From: Schoenoplectus triqueter | Taxonomy: Eukaryota > Streptophyta > Magnoliopsida > Poales > Cyperaceae | Assembly (NCBI GenBank): GCA_964058805.1 | Contig: CAXKVV010001599.1 | Location: forward strand, 1 to 32,235 | Reading direction: 5' to 3' | Length of the DNA stretch: 32,235 nt | Shown here: positions 21,823 through 32,040 of the stretch, in pieces | How positions within the stretch are numbered: position 1 is the first letter of the stretch | Layout of the letters: every line of letters starts with the position of its first letter | Program-made: the position numbers and the translations under genes | The notes under the pieces: generated by a model | Seen by the model: only the letters and a program-made list of their open reading frames with translations | The model's database searches: none | Told to the model about the DNA's origin: nothing

Positions 21823-22559
21823 ATATCTGTTAAATCACGAAATTTAATTAAGCAATAATAATAATTAAAGTAATAATTTTAAACGATTTACGTAAACCAA
21901 CACTACCTTAAATAAAAAAGAAGAAGGAATATTTATATACGATTAAATAAATAGATAAATAAACCTTATAATAAATAATAAGAATTAAAATAAATAATTA
22001 TGGGAATAAATAAATAAATTGATAAATAATCGAACAATGGCAATAAATTATATATATAACACCAAACAATTATATGAAAAATAAACGTGTGTATAAACAT
22101 ATACAGAGAATATAAATAAATCAAGAAAATTATTTCTGATACAAGCTCATAATGGATCAAACAAATTTGAATGAGATTAGAAAGGATCAAGAGATTAATT
22201 ATCAAATAACAAAACCCAAAGATCAAATCAAAATTTAGAAAATATTAAATAAGTGATTTCAAAAATAACCACGTAATAATATCTTAGTGAAGTTAAATTA
22301 CGATGAATTAAATTTAATGAAAAGTCAATTATAAACCTGAATCGTAATATTGAGAGTTAAGCTTAAATTAACAACGATCGACTTAAGAGATTTACAGATG
22401 ATGATTAATGGTCTAAATGACATCCACTTAATTTATTTGTTACGATAAAAATATAATAATCGAATTGAACCTGAAAATAAATATATTTAAACGATTAAAA
22501 TTTGACGTGCGAGTAGCCGCACGAATTTGATCACAGAAAATCCAGACCGACTACAAAAT

Positions 22560-22850
22560 CAAAATCTTATCTCTCTTCCTTTCTTTTCTTTCCTTTCTTT
22601 CACTTCTTTCTTTTCTTTCTCTCTCTCCTCTTCCTCCCGTGATTTTCCCTTCCCTTTTTCCTTTTCTCTTTCTTTCCCGGGGGCGACAACATCGATTCCA
22701 CCTTTTTCCCTTCTCTTTCCCGTACTCACCCTTCTCTTTCCCTTCTTATTTTCGCTACTCTCTCTCTCACAAAATCCTCCCGTGACCCAATCTCCTTCCT
22801 CTTCCTTATTTTTTTCGAAATCGCACCTCACAGAGGGCGATGCCACCCTC
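22560..22850 (+). repeat. Pyrimidine-rich tract
   Basis: About 290 bp are almost only C and T on the plus strand (TTTCTTTCCTTTC, CTCTCTCTCC, CCTTCCCTTTTTCC). The open frames here in both directions (Phe/Ser-rich plus, Glu/Lys-rich minus) are products of the composition. Such a tract can act as a plant core-promoter Y patch or as LTR regulatory sequence; the role is inferred only. Confidence 0.75.
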
Positions 22851-23325
22851 CTTCGCTAGCTGCTCAAGGCAGCACCTAAAAACCCTACTCGCGCACAGTC
22901 GCCGATCGAACTCGCCACCAACCCAGCGCCCCACCCGCTGCCTCTCTTAGTCGGGTCCCACAGATTTCTGGCCGCCTTCCCTCTCTGCCACTCACGGTTC
23001 TACCATCTGACACAAGCTCGGCCACCAAGCCGCCCTACTGACCCCGACCTCCGGCTCCCGGACCCCCATGACAACTTCACCAATGCTGGCACTGGAGCCT
23101 TGCTGCCCCCCCCCCCTTGTCAAAGCTCGCCTCTTGACGTTGGCAAGCCACTGATAAATCGAGTGGCCCTGTACCCCTCCTTACCGCCTCTAATGAGACC
23201 TGGTAACTCTTTTCCTTTTTTATTTTCGGCAGTGTGGGCCTGCTGAGGGCTGAGCCTTCGATCTGATTTGTGTCCTTCTTTTAGAAGTTGTACTGTCTTA
23301 TTGTTCTGGTTTGGGTTTGTTACAC

Positions 23326-23785
23326 CTTGGTACACTGGTACCGGTTGGTACCAGTGAAGCGAGACTCGTGCCCTGTGCACTAGCTGCTATTATGCTTGCT
23401 TAACGTGTTGGTCTGTCTTGGTTTGTGTTGCTTGATTTGTTGCCTCCGAGCTACTTGTACTCTATCCATGTGTGGTACTTGCTGTTCCGATTTTTGTGTT
23501 GGTACCAGTTGGCACTGCCCCCTTGTGCTACCTGGTGTTACACTGGTTTGTATTAGTAGCCATACTGTCGTTTGATTTTTGGCTCAGTTATACCCGTACC
23601 AGTAATGTGTAGAGTTTTCACTCGAGAGTTTTACCTTGCTCGAGTTGGTCACTTGTGTGACAGCCCCCTTCTCTCCTTGTTTGCTCTTGCCTGGTGTTGA
23701 TCTGTCATGAGTTGTCCGTTTCTATTCTTGTGTTGATGCCTTATGTGCTTTGGTACACTGGTACCAAATGGTACCAATGAAGCGA
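23326..23785 (+). repeat. Duplicated GGTACC hairpin module
   Basis: Module one (23326-23370) and module two (about 23749-23785) share TTGGTACACTGGTACC, then GGTACCA(G/A)TGAAGCGAG. In module one CACTGGTACC and GGTACCAGTG pair perfectly over 10 bp around GGTT. In module two the loop is AAAT and one base pair is lost. A partial GTTGGTACCAGTTGGCACTG lies between them near 23500. Confidence 0.8.
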
Positions 23786-24288
23786 GGTTTGAGGTCCGGC
23801 ATATGTGTGGAGGTTTTGTTGCTCGGTAACTTATCCCCTGGTGTGCTGGTTTGATCAGTTGATTTTTGGTATAACACATAAGTGCAGATGAACCCTGTTG
23901 CTTTGTTAAATAAGTAATTGGAAAATAAGTACAAGGGCCAAAATGAATAATGTGGTAATAACTCTCGATTAGAGGGTTATATGCGCCTAAATGGTCCGAT
24001 TGATCTTATGACGGTTCAGTTCTGATATGTTTTATTAAATGGGCCAAAGTGAATAAAATTGCGGGATGAATTTTTAATGGATTTTAGTCTTATGGGCCGA
24101 AAGGTATAAGCGGGCTAAAAGTATAATTAATTAATTGATAAGTGCCGTAAACTAAAAACGTGCGCAACCGATAATTAATTAATACATAAAGAGAAAAAGG
24201 GAGATGATTACATGATCTACCTCAATAATGAAAATCCGAACAGATACAGTGGTTTCGGAGGCAGCCTATGATCCCGAACATTTAAAAC

Positions 24289-25245
24289 ACCAACACAGTT
24301 TAATTAAAACAAACACGTTAAATTAAATTTCATTTAATTAAATTTCATTAATTTCTTTTACTTCTATTATTAATCTCTAAATTATAAAAATAATACTAGT
24401 ATAAATAAAATAAAACATAATTAAAGAATATATAATAAATAATTAAGAGTTATAAAATAATAATTTAGATTTTTAAAGTATATATTAATCAATTTCTCTA
24501 TTTTTAATTAATAAGAATAATACTAAATATATTAAATATAAAATATTATATATTAATCAATTTTTCTATTCCTAAATAATTGATTATCCTAATTATAAAT
24601 TTAATTTAATTAAGTGATAATAATTATTTAACTTAATTAATCAAATAAAATTTTAACTCAATTATATTAAATCAAAATAAATATAATCTTAAAACACCAA
24701 CACATTTAAATAAATAAAATGTTCAATTTAAATTTACGTTTAATTGAATTAATTTCCTCCATTTAATTGTTATTTTTATTTTAATTCTAATTTTATATAA
24801 TATATTTTCTAATTAATGAAAATAATATTAAAATATAAAATGAGATATAATTAAAGAATATGAAATAAATAATTAGGGATTATAAATAATAACTAAAGGA
24901 TAATAATAATTTATAATATAAAATATATATTAATCAATTTTTCTATTTTAATAATTGAATAATATTAATTAATATATAAAAATACTTATTAATCAATTTC
25001 TCTATTTAATAATGGAATAATACTTATAAATATATAAATATATATTAATCAATTTCTCTATTTTTAATAAGAATAATATTTATTATATAGTATTATATAT
25101 TAATTAATTTCTCTATTTTTAATTAATTAATTATCCTAATTATAATTAAATTAATTAAGGGATAACACTAAGCTAACTTAATTAATCTAAATAAATTAAT
25201 TTAGTTACATTAGTCGAAATAAATGTAATCTCAAAACACAAACAC
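24289..25245 (+). repeat. Nested AT-rich tandem array
   Basis: Two higher-order units of unequal length: about 24289-24695 and 24696-25245. Each is bounded by AA(C)ACCAACAC-like words (24289, 24690, 25233) and contains TAATTAAAGAATAT and ATTATCCTAATTATAA. Inside, the word TATTAATCAATTTCTCTATT recurs about every 55-80 bp, about twice in unit one and four or five times in unit two, which explains the length difference. Confidence 0.8.
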
Positions 25246-26252
25246 TAAATAATAATAATCATGATTCAGAGTCTAGTATACCCTGACCTAACCAGATCCA
25301 ACATTAATAGGACACTCGCAAATTAATCTGTTTTGACTTCATAGGTTTTCAAAAATATTTTGACGAGCCGACAAACGAATACACTCAAGATGAGACGGCT
25401 CATCTGACAAGATCGTGATGCGCCACCCGAGACTTAGCAATTTGACGTTCTGACCTAACCAAATTATTCTCAGGTACGGTTTCCTATGATTCGATTTTCT
25501 TTCTTCAGAATTAGGAATCCAAACCAAAAATAAAAATGTTTTTAATAAATCTGAATTGCGGTATTTTTCATGACCAAACATTGATTAGAGACTCAATTTG
25601 ATCTGTCATATGCATCCGGTAAATTGACCAGTATATTCGTGACATAACTGCATTCGTATGTCATATCATGTCATATTTGCATGTAGACAGGATAGGAGTA
25701 GGATTCGGGAAATAGTCCCGAGATAGGATTAGATAGAAATAAATAATTCAAGTCGTAGATTATAAGTATTAGGAACATATTATTATTATCACTAATTATT
25801 AATCAAGTCAGGTAGTTAATCATACATTAAATGCATGGGAGTGCTGATAGCCGGGCCGGATAATTCTCAGTCTGAGGTTGCCTTGCATAACCAGACCGTT
25901 GTGGTTACGTACGGTGACCCATAGGCCCGTGGGACCCACCGGTCTGTATATGCACTACGCATCTTTGCCTGTCGGATTATCCACCGACCCCGTCATTTGG
26001 CGGGTTCGGCTGTGTCAGAGTGTTTGCTTTTGATCAATATTACATCTTTACTATTCTTAATATAATTAAGATTGTTAATCCAAATTTGAGCGATCAGGAT
26101 ATCATGTCTTTCAGTATTTAGTGTGGGCGGCCATATTCAAGATTGGAATCTACTCCGAGATATTATACTATTTTATTTATCTGGCTTATTTAGGATCCTG
26201 GTACTGTCCGAAGGGCTTTCTCTTTTGGCCCATAGTTGGTACAGAGAAAGTC

Positions 26253-26395
26253 GGGATGCGGTCCTCTGGCCCTAGTGGGTACAGTGTAGGCTCTCATTTG
26301 TATATATTTCGTTTTGATATTTTACGGGATGCGGTCCTCTGACCCTTGGTTGGTGGTACAGTGTAGGCTCCCATTTGTTTCCGATTTGTCAATTC
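26253..26395 (+). repeat. 73-bp direct duplication
   Basis: GGGATGCGGTCCTCTG starts at 26253 and 26326. Each copy runs on to GTACAGTGTAGGCTC(T/C)CATTTG. It lies within the putative LTR block. A related GGGCCCGA(A/T)... repeat (CGTG(C/T)CCGCTT) occurs at 26672 and 26712. Confidence 0.85.
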
Positions 26396-26459
26396 ACGGG
26401 TAATTATATCCTTTGGCGATATGGCAACTGAAAGCATAACTTTAAAATCCCCTTGCTCC

Positions 26460-26460
<1 letters not shown>

Positions 26461-26523
<63 letters not shown>
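26461..26523 (+). repeat. (ATT)21 microsatellite
   Basis: An uninterrupted run of ATT. The open frame across it encodes polyleucine only because of the repeat. Confidence 0.97.
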
Positions 26524-27450
26524 TTGTGAGGTGGATCATCAGTTTCAGAATACCGAGTACGTGCTTTTAACCGTCACTCTCCTAGGGCGTTATCGCTCCG
26601 GGAGGCCGAATTTTCCCAGGATATTCAGGGCATTGGCGCCCGCTTACTCGAAAATCCTAAGTTTATAAGTTGGGCCCGAATACGTGCCCGCTTAGGTAAG
26701 TCACAAGTCTAGGGCCCGATCACGTGTCCGCTTGTGGATGGACTGATGATCTGCAACTGGGATTATGTTTATACGGGTGTTTTAATTCTCGTACCTTATA
26801 TATATTTATTATATATATATTATATTAATATTTCCATAAATTTTTCATTTCGGGTTTATTTGTCATTTCATGTCATCCATATAGGGGCCTTTCTCAAACG
26901 TGCATAAAACATTATTATTATTTATATATATTTAATATAGTGTATTTAAAATACAGTATCGGTATTTGGGTCCAGTCTAGGAAAGAAGATCAAATCTTAA
27001 GGCTGGATCTAAATCCGTACTGAGTAATTTTTAAATTACTCACGTTTCCATGGTGGTTGTGGGATCCAGGTATATTCAGGTTCGGGATTTTTTTCTTGGA
27101 GCGAGTGCTAGGGACAGTCCTGCGCGATAACAGGGATGCTTCGCTGCATTTGCATGTGAGCCGGGTAGTCGGATAGGATCCATCTGGTTTTTGAGTCTTA
27201 TTTCTTTCTTTTGGGTTTTTATTTGAGAGATTGCTGCCCATTCCGATGGAGCTAGCCCCGCCTATGTAGGCGTTGTATTCTCTTTGTTCATTCTAGACTG
27301 TATGGTCATGTATATTTATATTATTATTATTTTGTTTATTTTGAGATTTATCTTATTTTATTCATTTAGCTTTTCGTACGCACGTCTCGTCGTGTGTACG
27401 TGACGGGATTAATCACCCCTAATCCGATTTAATTATTTTGGGGTGTGACA

Positions 27451-28260
27451 ATATCATTATGTAATGATATAAATGAAGTGTTATCGATTCATAACGTTAT
27501 AACGGTTCCATAAACCATTATGGCATCTCTGATGAATAGGACCTTGTCATAAGCTAGTCAAACCGTTTATGAACGACTTATGAAACGTTTAATGGTTCCT
27601 TCTATCATATAACGATTCACTCCATATATTTCTGAATCATTATAATGATATCTAACAAGGATATTCTTGTATTGGCAAGGAAATGTTATAACATCTCTTG
27701 AAGCGTTATAACACTTCCCTGCGCAAAAATGCATGCAACATCATGTTCTAGATTCTATTTTAAGGGCTTGCTTTGGTATTGCTCAAATTAATCCAACTCT
27801 CTCAATCTTTAAGTAATCTAAGCGCTCAACAAAACACCCAAAGAACCCATACTATACAATCTTGCAAAATCAAGAAGAAAAGATCTTGAATTTAGCTACA
27901 ACAGATTTTTTTCATGTAAAACTATATTTTTCTGAGCGGTGTTTAAACTCTAATCATTGAGTTTAGGCTCAATTTTACTTTCAGCATGAAGCTAAATTTT
28001 CAGAGACTTGAGTGCTCATTGTTGTTCTTATTTTTTTAGGGTTTGTAGTCTTCTTACACTTATTTTTGTGGAGGAGGTAAAGATTGTAAATTATATTTTT
28101 TTAATAATATAGCGGCGTTATGTTAGTGGAACGAGACCCAGAGACGTATATTTTATAACCGAATTCCGTTAACATCCCGTTTCTTCTTTATTTTTCAGCA
28201 CTTGCATCTTGTGTTCTTTACATTTAATATTTCTACTAAGTAATATTTCTTAATCATTAT
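27451..28260 (+). mobile_element. Possible Copia-type LTR fragment
   Basis: Non-coding and less AT-rich than its surroundings. It holds recurrent palindromic GTTATAAC (27496, 27685, 27705). The stretch GTGGAACGAGACC...CCGAATTCCGTTAACATCC...TTTATTTTTCAGC at 28115-28200 resembles, from memory, the 3' part of plant Copia LTRs. No coding domain or primer-binding site supports it. It begins with a 20-bp palindrome (ATATCATTA / TAATGATAT, 27451-27470). Confidence 0.25.
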
Positions 28261-28265
28261 TTTAC

Positions 28266-28292
28266 ATCAATTGCTTATTTTAAGCAATTGAT
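28266..28292. repeat. Perfect 12-bp stem hairpin
   Basis: ATCAATTGCTTA and TAAGCAATTGAT flank a TTT loop. It is not followed by a T-run and there is no gene upstream, so I do not call a terminator. Confidence 0.85.
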
Positions 28293-28519
28293 ATTTGGTT
28301 GAACTCTCTTTGCATATTTACATCTTATTTGCATCAAGTAATTGTCTTTATTTGATAATTCTCTCTTAATTTTGTCAGTCAATTATTGTATAAGACATAT
28401 AGAAAATTAAATAGTTATTAAACTGGTTTTTTTACATTTTGAATTGCTTAAACTTGTGTAAACTTTGATTCTTAGTAAATACCATCCCATAGTACCTTAA
28501 AAATATCAAATAGTTTATT

Positions 28520-29495
28520 GTGTGACCATTTTTCGCACCTCTCACCGCTAGGAAAATGAAACTTTACGATGAATTACGGAAGAAGGACACCGAGATCTCT
28601 CTAAATGTGCATTGGGATATATTTATATGACTTTGGAATACACATTTAAACATTTTTAGAGATTATGAGGTCTTTAAGATTTCAATGGGCACAAGCTCCC
28701 ATTGTTAATTATCCTAGGCTCTGAACTTGAGGAACCTTTGCTTAAGAAAGAAAAAAAAACAAAATAGCTAAGTATTTTTAAGTGGTTGCTGCGAGTAAGG
28801 GCAGGAAAGATATGAACTTTTTAAGATATTCTACACCTTGTGAATCTCAATTAATGACAGTTCAGACTATGAGCCTCGATTAATGACAACTCAGACCATG
28901 AGCCTCAATTAATGACAACTCATATCATGTGAACATCAGTACGCAGGATGTGAAACTTGAAGCGCTATGCCAGCTCAACATCAAGAAATGGTTATCAGAA
29001 AGACGAAAAAGATTTTGATCGTATTTAACTGATCTTCTAGATCATGAACATGAAACGTTATACCAACTCATAGATCTAGGCATTCAAATATCTCGATGAT
29101 CAATATAGAGATACTGAATGGTTCTCGAGATACGAGATATTGAGTTAAGGCTATTTACCAACTCAAATATCAAGATCAATGTGAATCTTTCAAGATATAA
29201 GTGTGCGACCCTTTTTCGCGCGCCGCCGCACCGCCGCTGGGCGATGGGTTTGCGGAAGAAGGACACGGAGATCCCCCCCGAGCGTGCATCTGCTGGGTGT
29301 CGGCCGATTCTGCCGTTTAGAGAGATTTGGATGCACATTCAGGGGGTTTTTTAGTGATTGTGAGTTCTTGTAGATTCCAGTGGGCGCAAGCCCCCACCGT
29401 TAATTACCCTGGGCTACTAACCTCGAGGCACCTCTGGATCTTTGAAAGAGAGAAGCAAATAGTATAGTTAAAAGATGGTCAAGTGGTCGTCTGGG
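28520..29495 (+). repeat. Diverged direct duplication of a retroelement-leader-like module
   Basis: Copy one is 28520 to about 28790 and copy two 29201 to about 29495, an offset of 681 bp. Both run GTGTG(A/C)GACC-like, TTTTTCGC, then CGGAAGAAGGACAC, GTGCAT, CAAGC(T/C)CCCA, GTTAATTA(T/C)CC and GGCT. Copy two keeps GC-rich stretches (CGCGCGCCGCCGCACC) where copy one has A and T. GCGACCCTTTTTCGC with a downstream GGAGAAGAACAC-like word recalls non-coding leaders of plant Gypsy elements, but that is memory only. Confidence 0.75.
28840..28926 (+). repeat. Three 29-bp direct repeats
   Basis: Units at 28840, 28869 and 28898, of the form ATGAGCCTCGATTAATGACA then ACTCAGACC, nearly identical in the last two. 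Confidence 0.9.
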
Positions 29496-29508
29496 TTCAC
29501 AAAAGGAG

Positions 29509-29695
29509 TCCATGGAAGACAAACCTACAAACAGGTCGGTTCAGTCTTTACTTAATCCTATGGAAGACGAACCTACAAACAGATCGGTTCAGTCTTTACT
29601 TAATCCTATGGAAGACGAACCTACAAACAGATCGGTTCAGTCTTTACTTAATCCTATGGAAGACGAACCTACAAACAGATCGGTTCAGTCTATGC
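29509..29695 (+). repeat. Four 48-bp direct repeats in an open frame
   Basis: ATGGAAGAC starts at 29512, 29560, 29608 and 29656, exactly 48 bp apart. Each unit encodes MEDEPTNRSVQSLLNP (Lys for Glu in the first). Because 48 is a multiple of three the frame 29512-29829 stays open for 105 codons. The motif (C)TACAGAACGGTTCA(A/G)TCT, a shorter relative, recurs at 29765, 29806, 30062 and 30100 in other frames, which argues that the array is non-coding. Confidence 0.9.
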
Positions 29696-30192
29696 CACCT
29701 CGAGATATAACCTTACTACAGACCAGGTTAATCTCTTCAGAGGGGCTTGAGGTGAGTCTACTACAGAACGACTCAACCTCCGTTGATCTAGAAGATAAAC
29801 CTACTATAGAACGGTTCAATCTTAACTAGTCAACAACCAATCACACAAAATACAACTCGAGGCACTGAGCCGGTTGATCTTGAGGTTGGTGAATCAGGAG
29901 AAGGGTGGATATGACCCACGTGTTTCTTCTCACCGATCTTCTAGATCATGAATTCGAAGCACTAAGCCGATTCATAAACCTAGGAAACACAATTACACAC
30001 AATGTTAAACCTGAAGCGCTGGGCCAGCTTAACACTGAGGCATGTGTTAGTGAAGGAACCTACCTACAGAACGGTTCACATTCACTGTTTTGTGGATGAA
30101 TCTACTACAGAACGATTCAATCTCACAATCTCGGGAGATGAGTCAGAAGACAAACTTATCGACGGATGAGTTCAGTCTTGCTAGCTCAAATG
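29695..30192. other. Degenerate repeats of the same retroelement-like region
   Basis: GATCTTCTAGATCATGAA with ...CATA(A/G)A(C/T)CTAGG near 29934 matches 29030-29080, and CTGAAGCGCTGGGCCAGC at 30011 matches 28960-28978. The order of blocks therefore differs between the two large copies. No gene recognised. Confidence 0.6.
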
Positions 30193-30760
30193 GTCATGAA
30201 TTACTTGTTCATGACACCGAGTCATTAAGATGTCACTTCTCGCGGACATCGTAATGTTCTTCTTCTTCAAAGTCGACATATCTCTCCATGCTGATGTCGT
30301 AGCTTTGAGCGTCAAGATGTTCTTGTCCCGACTAATCATTCTATATGTTGCATTACTTGTGCAAAATCGCCATGTTGCCCTACACCCCTTGTGTGAGCAT
30401 ATTTAGTCATGAGTTACTTGCTCATGGTAGCGAGTCATTAAGATGTCACCTCTCTAGGACATCGTAATGTTCCTCTTCCTCAGAGTCGACATGTATCTCC
30501 ATGTTGATGTCGCATCTCTGGTTATTCTTCATCAAGCATCAAGATATTCTTGTCTCGACGTATCTTCTCATGTTGCTATCAAAGCCTTAATCATTCTACG
30601 TCAAGATGTTCTTGTCTCGACATATCTTCTCATGTTGCCGTTGCAACCTTGTTTATCCTTCGTCAAGATATTCTTGTCCTGACTAATCGTTCTAAATGTT
30701 ATATCATGTGTACAAACATCCTCATGTGGCTCTACACCCCTTGTGTGAGCATATTTGTTC
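30193..30760 (+). repeat. Unequal direct duplication with a 62-bp internal array
   Basis: Copy A (30193-30403) and copy B (30404-30760) both start GTCATGA(A/G)TTACTTG and end CTACACCCCTTGTGTGAGCA. Copy B is longer because a 62-bp unit (TCAAGATATTCTTGTCTCGAC... ATCTTCTCATGTTGC) occurs three times at 30539, 30601 and 30663, against once in copy A. Confidence 0.88.
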
Positions 30761-30835
30761 ATTTCCAAAATGTACAAAGCCTATTACATAATATCTTCCA
30801 TTATCATCTCTATTATAAAAATGAATTTATTCATT

Positions 30836-31765
30836 ATTATTATTATTATTATTATTATTTTTATTTTTAAACTCTATTTATTCCTATAGAAAATTATTTA
30901 CAAAGATAATAGGAAAAAAAAGGGTTAGCCATTAACTAGAATTTTATTTATATTTTTGGGATTTTTTTTATAATGGCTAAAATAGTGGAATTTTATTTTT
31001 ATTATTTCTAAACTCTATTTATTTTGTAGAAAATCACTTACAAAATAATGGAAAATAAAATGGCTATGATTTTTTATTTGTATTTTTAAAATATTTATAA
31101 TAGCCAAAGTAATAGAATTTTATTATTATATTCTATTATGTTGAAACATTATTCATTATGTAGGAATTATTTACAAATCAAAAGATGGCTAGCTATATTA
31201 TTTTTATTATTATTATTTTTTTATCTTTTTTTTTTATTTTTAAGATCTATAACAGCTAAAAAGAAATCATTATTAATATTCTATCTTATTTATTATACTA
31301 TTCATTATATTTTTTATTATTTCTATTTATTATCTATAGAAAAATATAAGATTTTTTTTTTTATTATTATTATTAGTTGAAAATAGCCATAAGAGATGAA
31401 ATTCATTATATTTTTATTACAACTATTATTTTTATTGCATTTTATTCATCAAAAATATTTTTATTGTATATTTGTATAGAAATAACAAAAGAAATGTAAT
31501 TCATTTTATTATAAAACTATATTATCATTCTTTATTATAGAAGAAAATGTATTTACTATCTATTATCATGGTAGTATATATTTTTGTATATTTTGTGCTA
31601 TTTATTTTTATTATTCTTTTTACAGAAAATATCAACATAATATCTATTATTATTTGTTTTTATTTATCAAAGAATATAGCTAATCTCATTATTTATTATG
31701 GCATATTACTATTGTCATTATTATTTCATGAAAAATCACTTGAAAAATCGGTAAAATATATCTAG
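30836..31765 (+). repeat. AT-rich degenerate tandem repeats
   Basis: After a short (ATT)n at 30836-30859, units of about 134-141 bp recur: ACTCTATTTATT...TAGAAAAT(T/C)A(T/C)TTACAAA at 30871 and 31012, a weaker copy at 31146 and a remnant near 31320. Each holds ATGGCTA/TAGCCA words. Open frames here are Phe/Ile/Tyr-rich artefacts of composition. Confidence 0.6.
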
Positions 31766-32040
31766 TTATTATTCATGATTTTATTTGTATTTTTAGAATT
31801 TTTATAGTATTTAAAATGACAAGTCAAAGCTAAGTCAAATATATCAATACATGTAATGTCTTTTGCTTTTAAATTGTTTCAACATGATTATATTTTCAAA
31901 ACTGGAATATTATCATATATAAAAATAGTATGAAAAATAAGGAAATTTTAGAAACAAATTTGAGTTAATTTGGAGTTCAGGAACATTTTCAAATCATTTA
32001 TTTATTCTATATCATCATTATTCTGTTATTATTTAACTAA
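31766..32040. other. AT-rich unique-looking stretch
   Basis: No repeat or gene seen. Confidence 0.4.

Larger units (their letters stand above)
21828..27450 (+). mobile_element. Putative very long solo LTR or LTR-derived block (Ty3/Gypsy-like 3' end)
   Basis: The right end GGGGTGTGACA is typical of plant Gypsy LTRs. The left end would be TGTTAAATCACG at 21828. The 5 bp ATATC occurs directly before it (21823-21827) and directly after the right end (27451-27455), as a target duplication would. The block has no protein remains, no primer-binding site after 27450 and no second LTR here. It contains a pyrimidine-rich tract, GGTACC hairpins, an AT-rich tandem array, GGGCCCG repeats and an (ATT)21 run. 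A 5-bp match with TG is not rare by chance in several kilobases, so the left boundary is tentative. Confidence 0.4.

Noticed and set aside
21966..22226. 86-codon hydrophobic open frame as a membrane protein
   Set aside because: It is a composition artefact of AT-rich sequence (Ile/Leu/Tyr-rich) with no family likeness.
22527..22859. Ser/Phe-rich plus-strand and Glu/Lys-rich minus-strand open frames
   Set aside because: Both follow from the pyrimidine-rich composition; no domain, and both strands are open alike.
26453..26668. Open frame starting with a long leucine run
   Set aside because: It is the (ATT)21 microsatellite read in frame; nothing in the rest resembles a protein family.
27451..27470. 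Palindrome ATATCATTA/TAATGATAT as a terminator or recombination site
   Set aside because: No gene is upstream and no site-specific recombinase is seen; it overlaps the putative target duplication.
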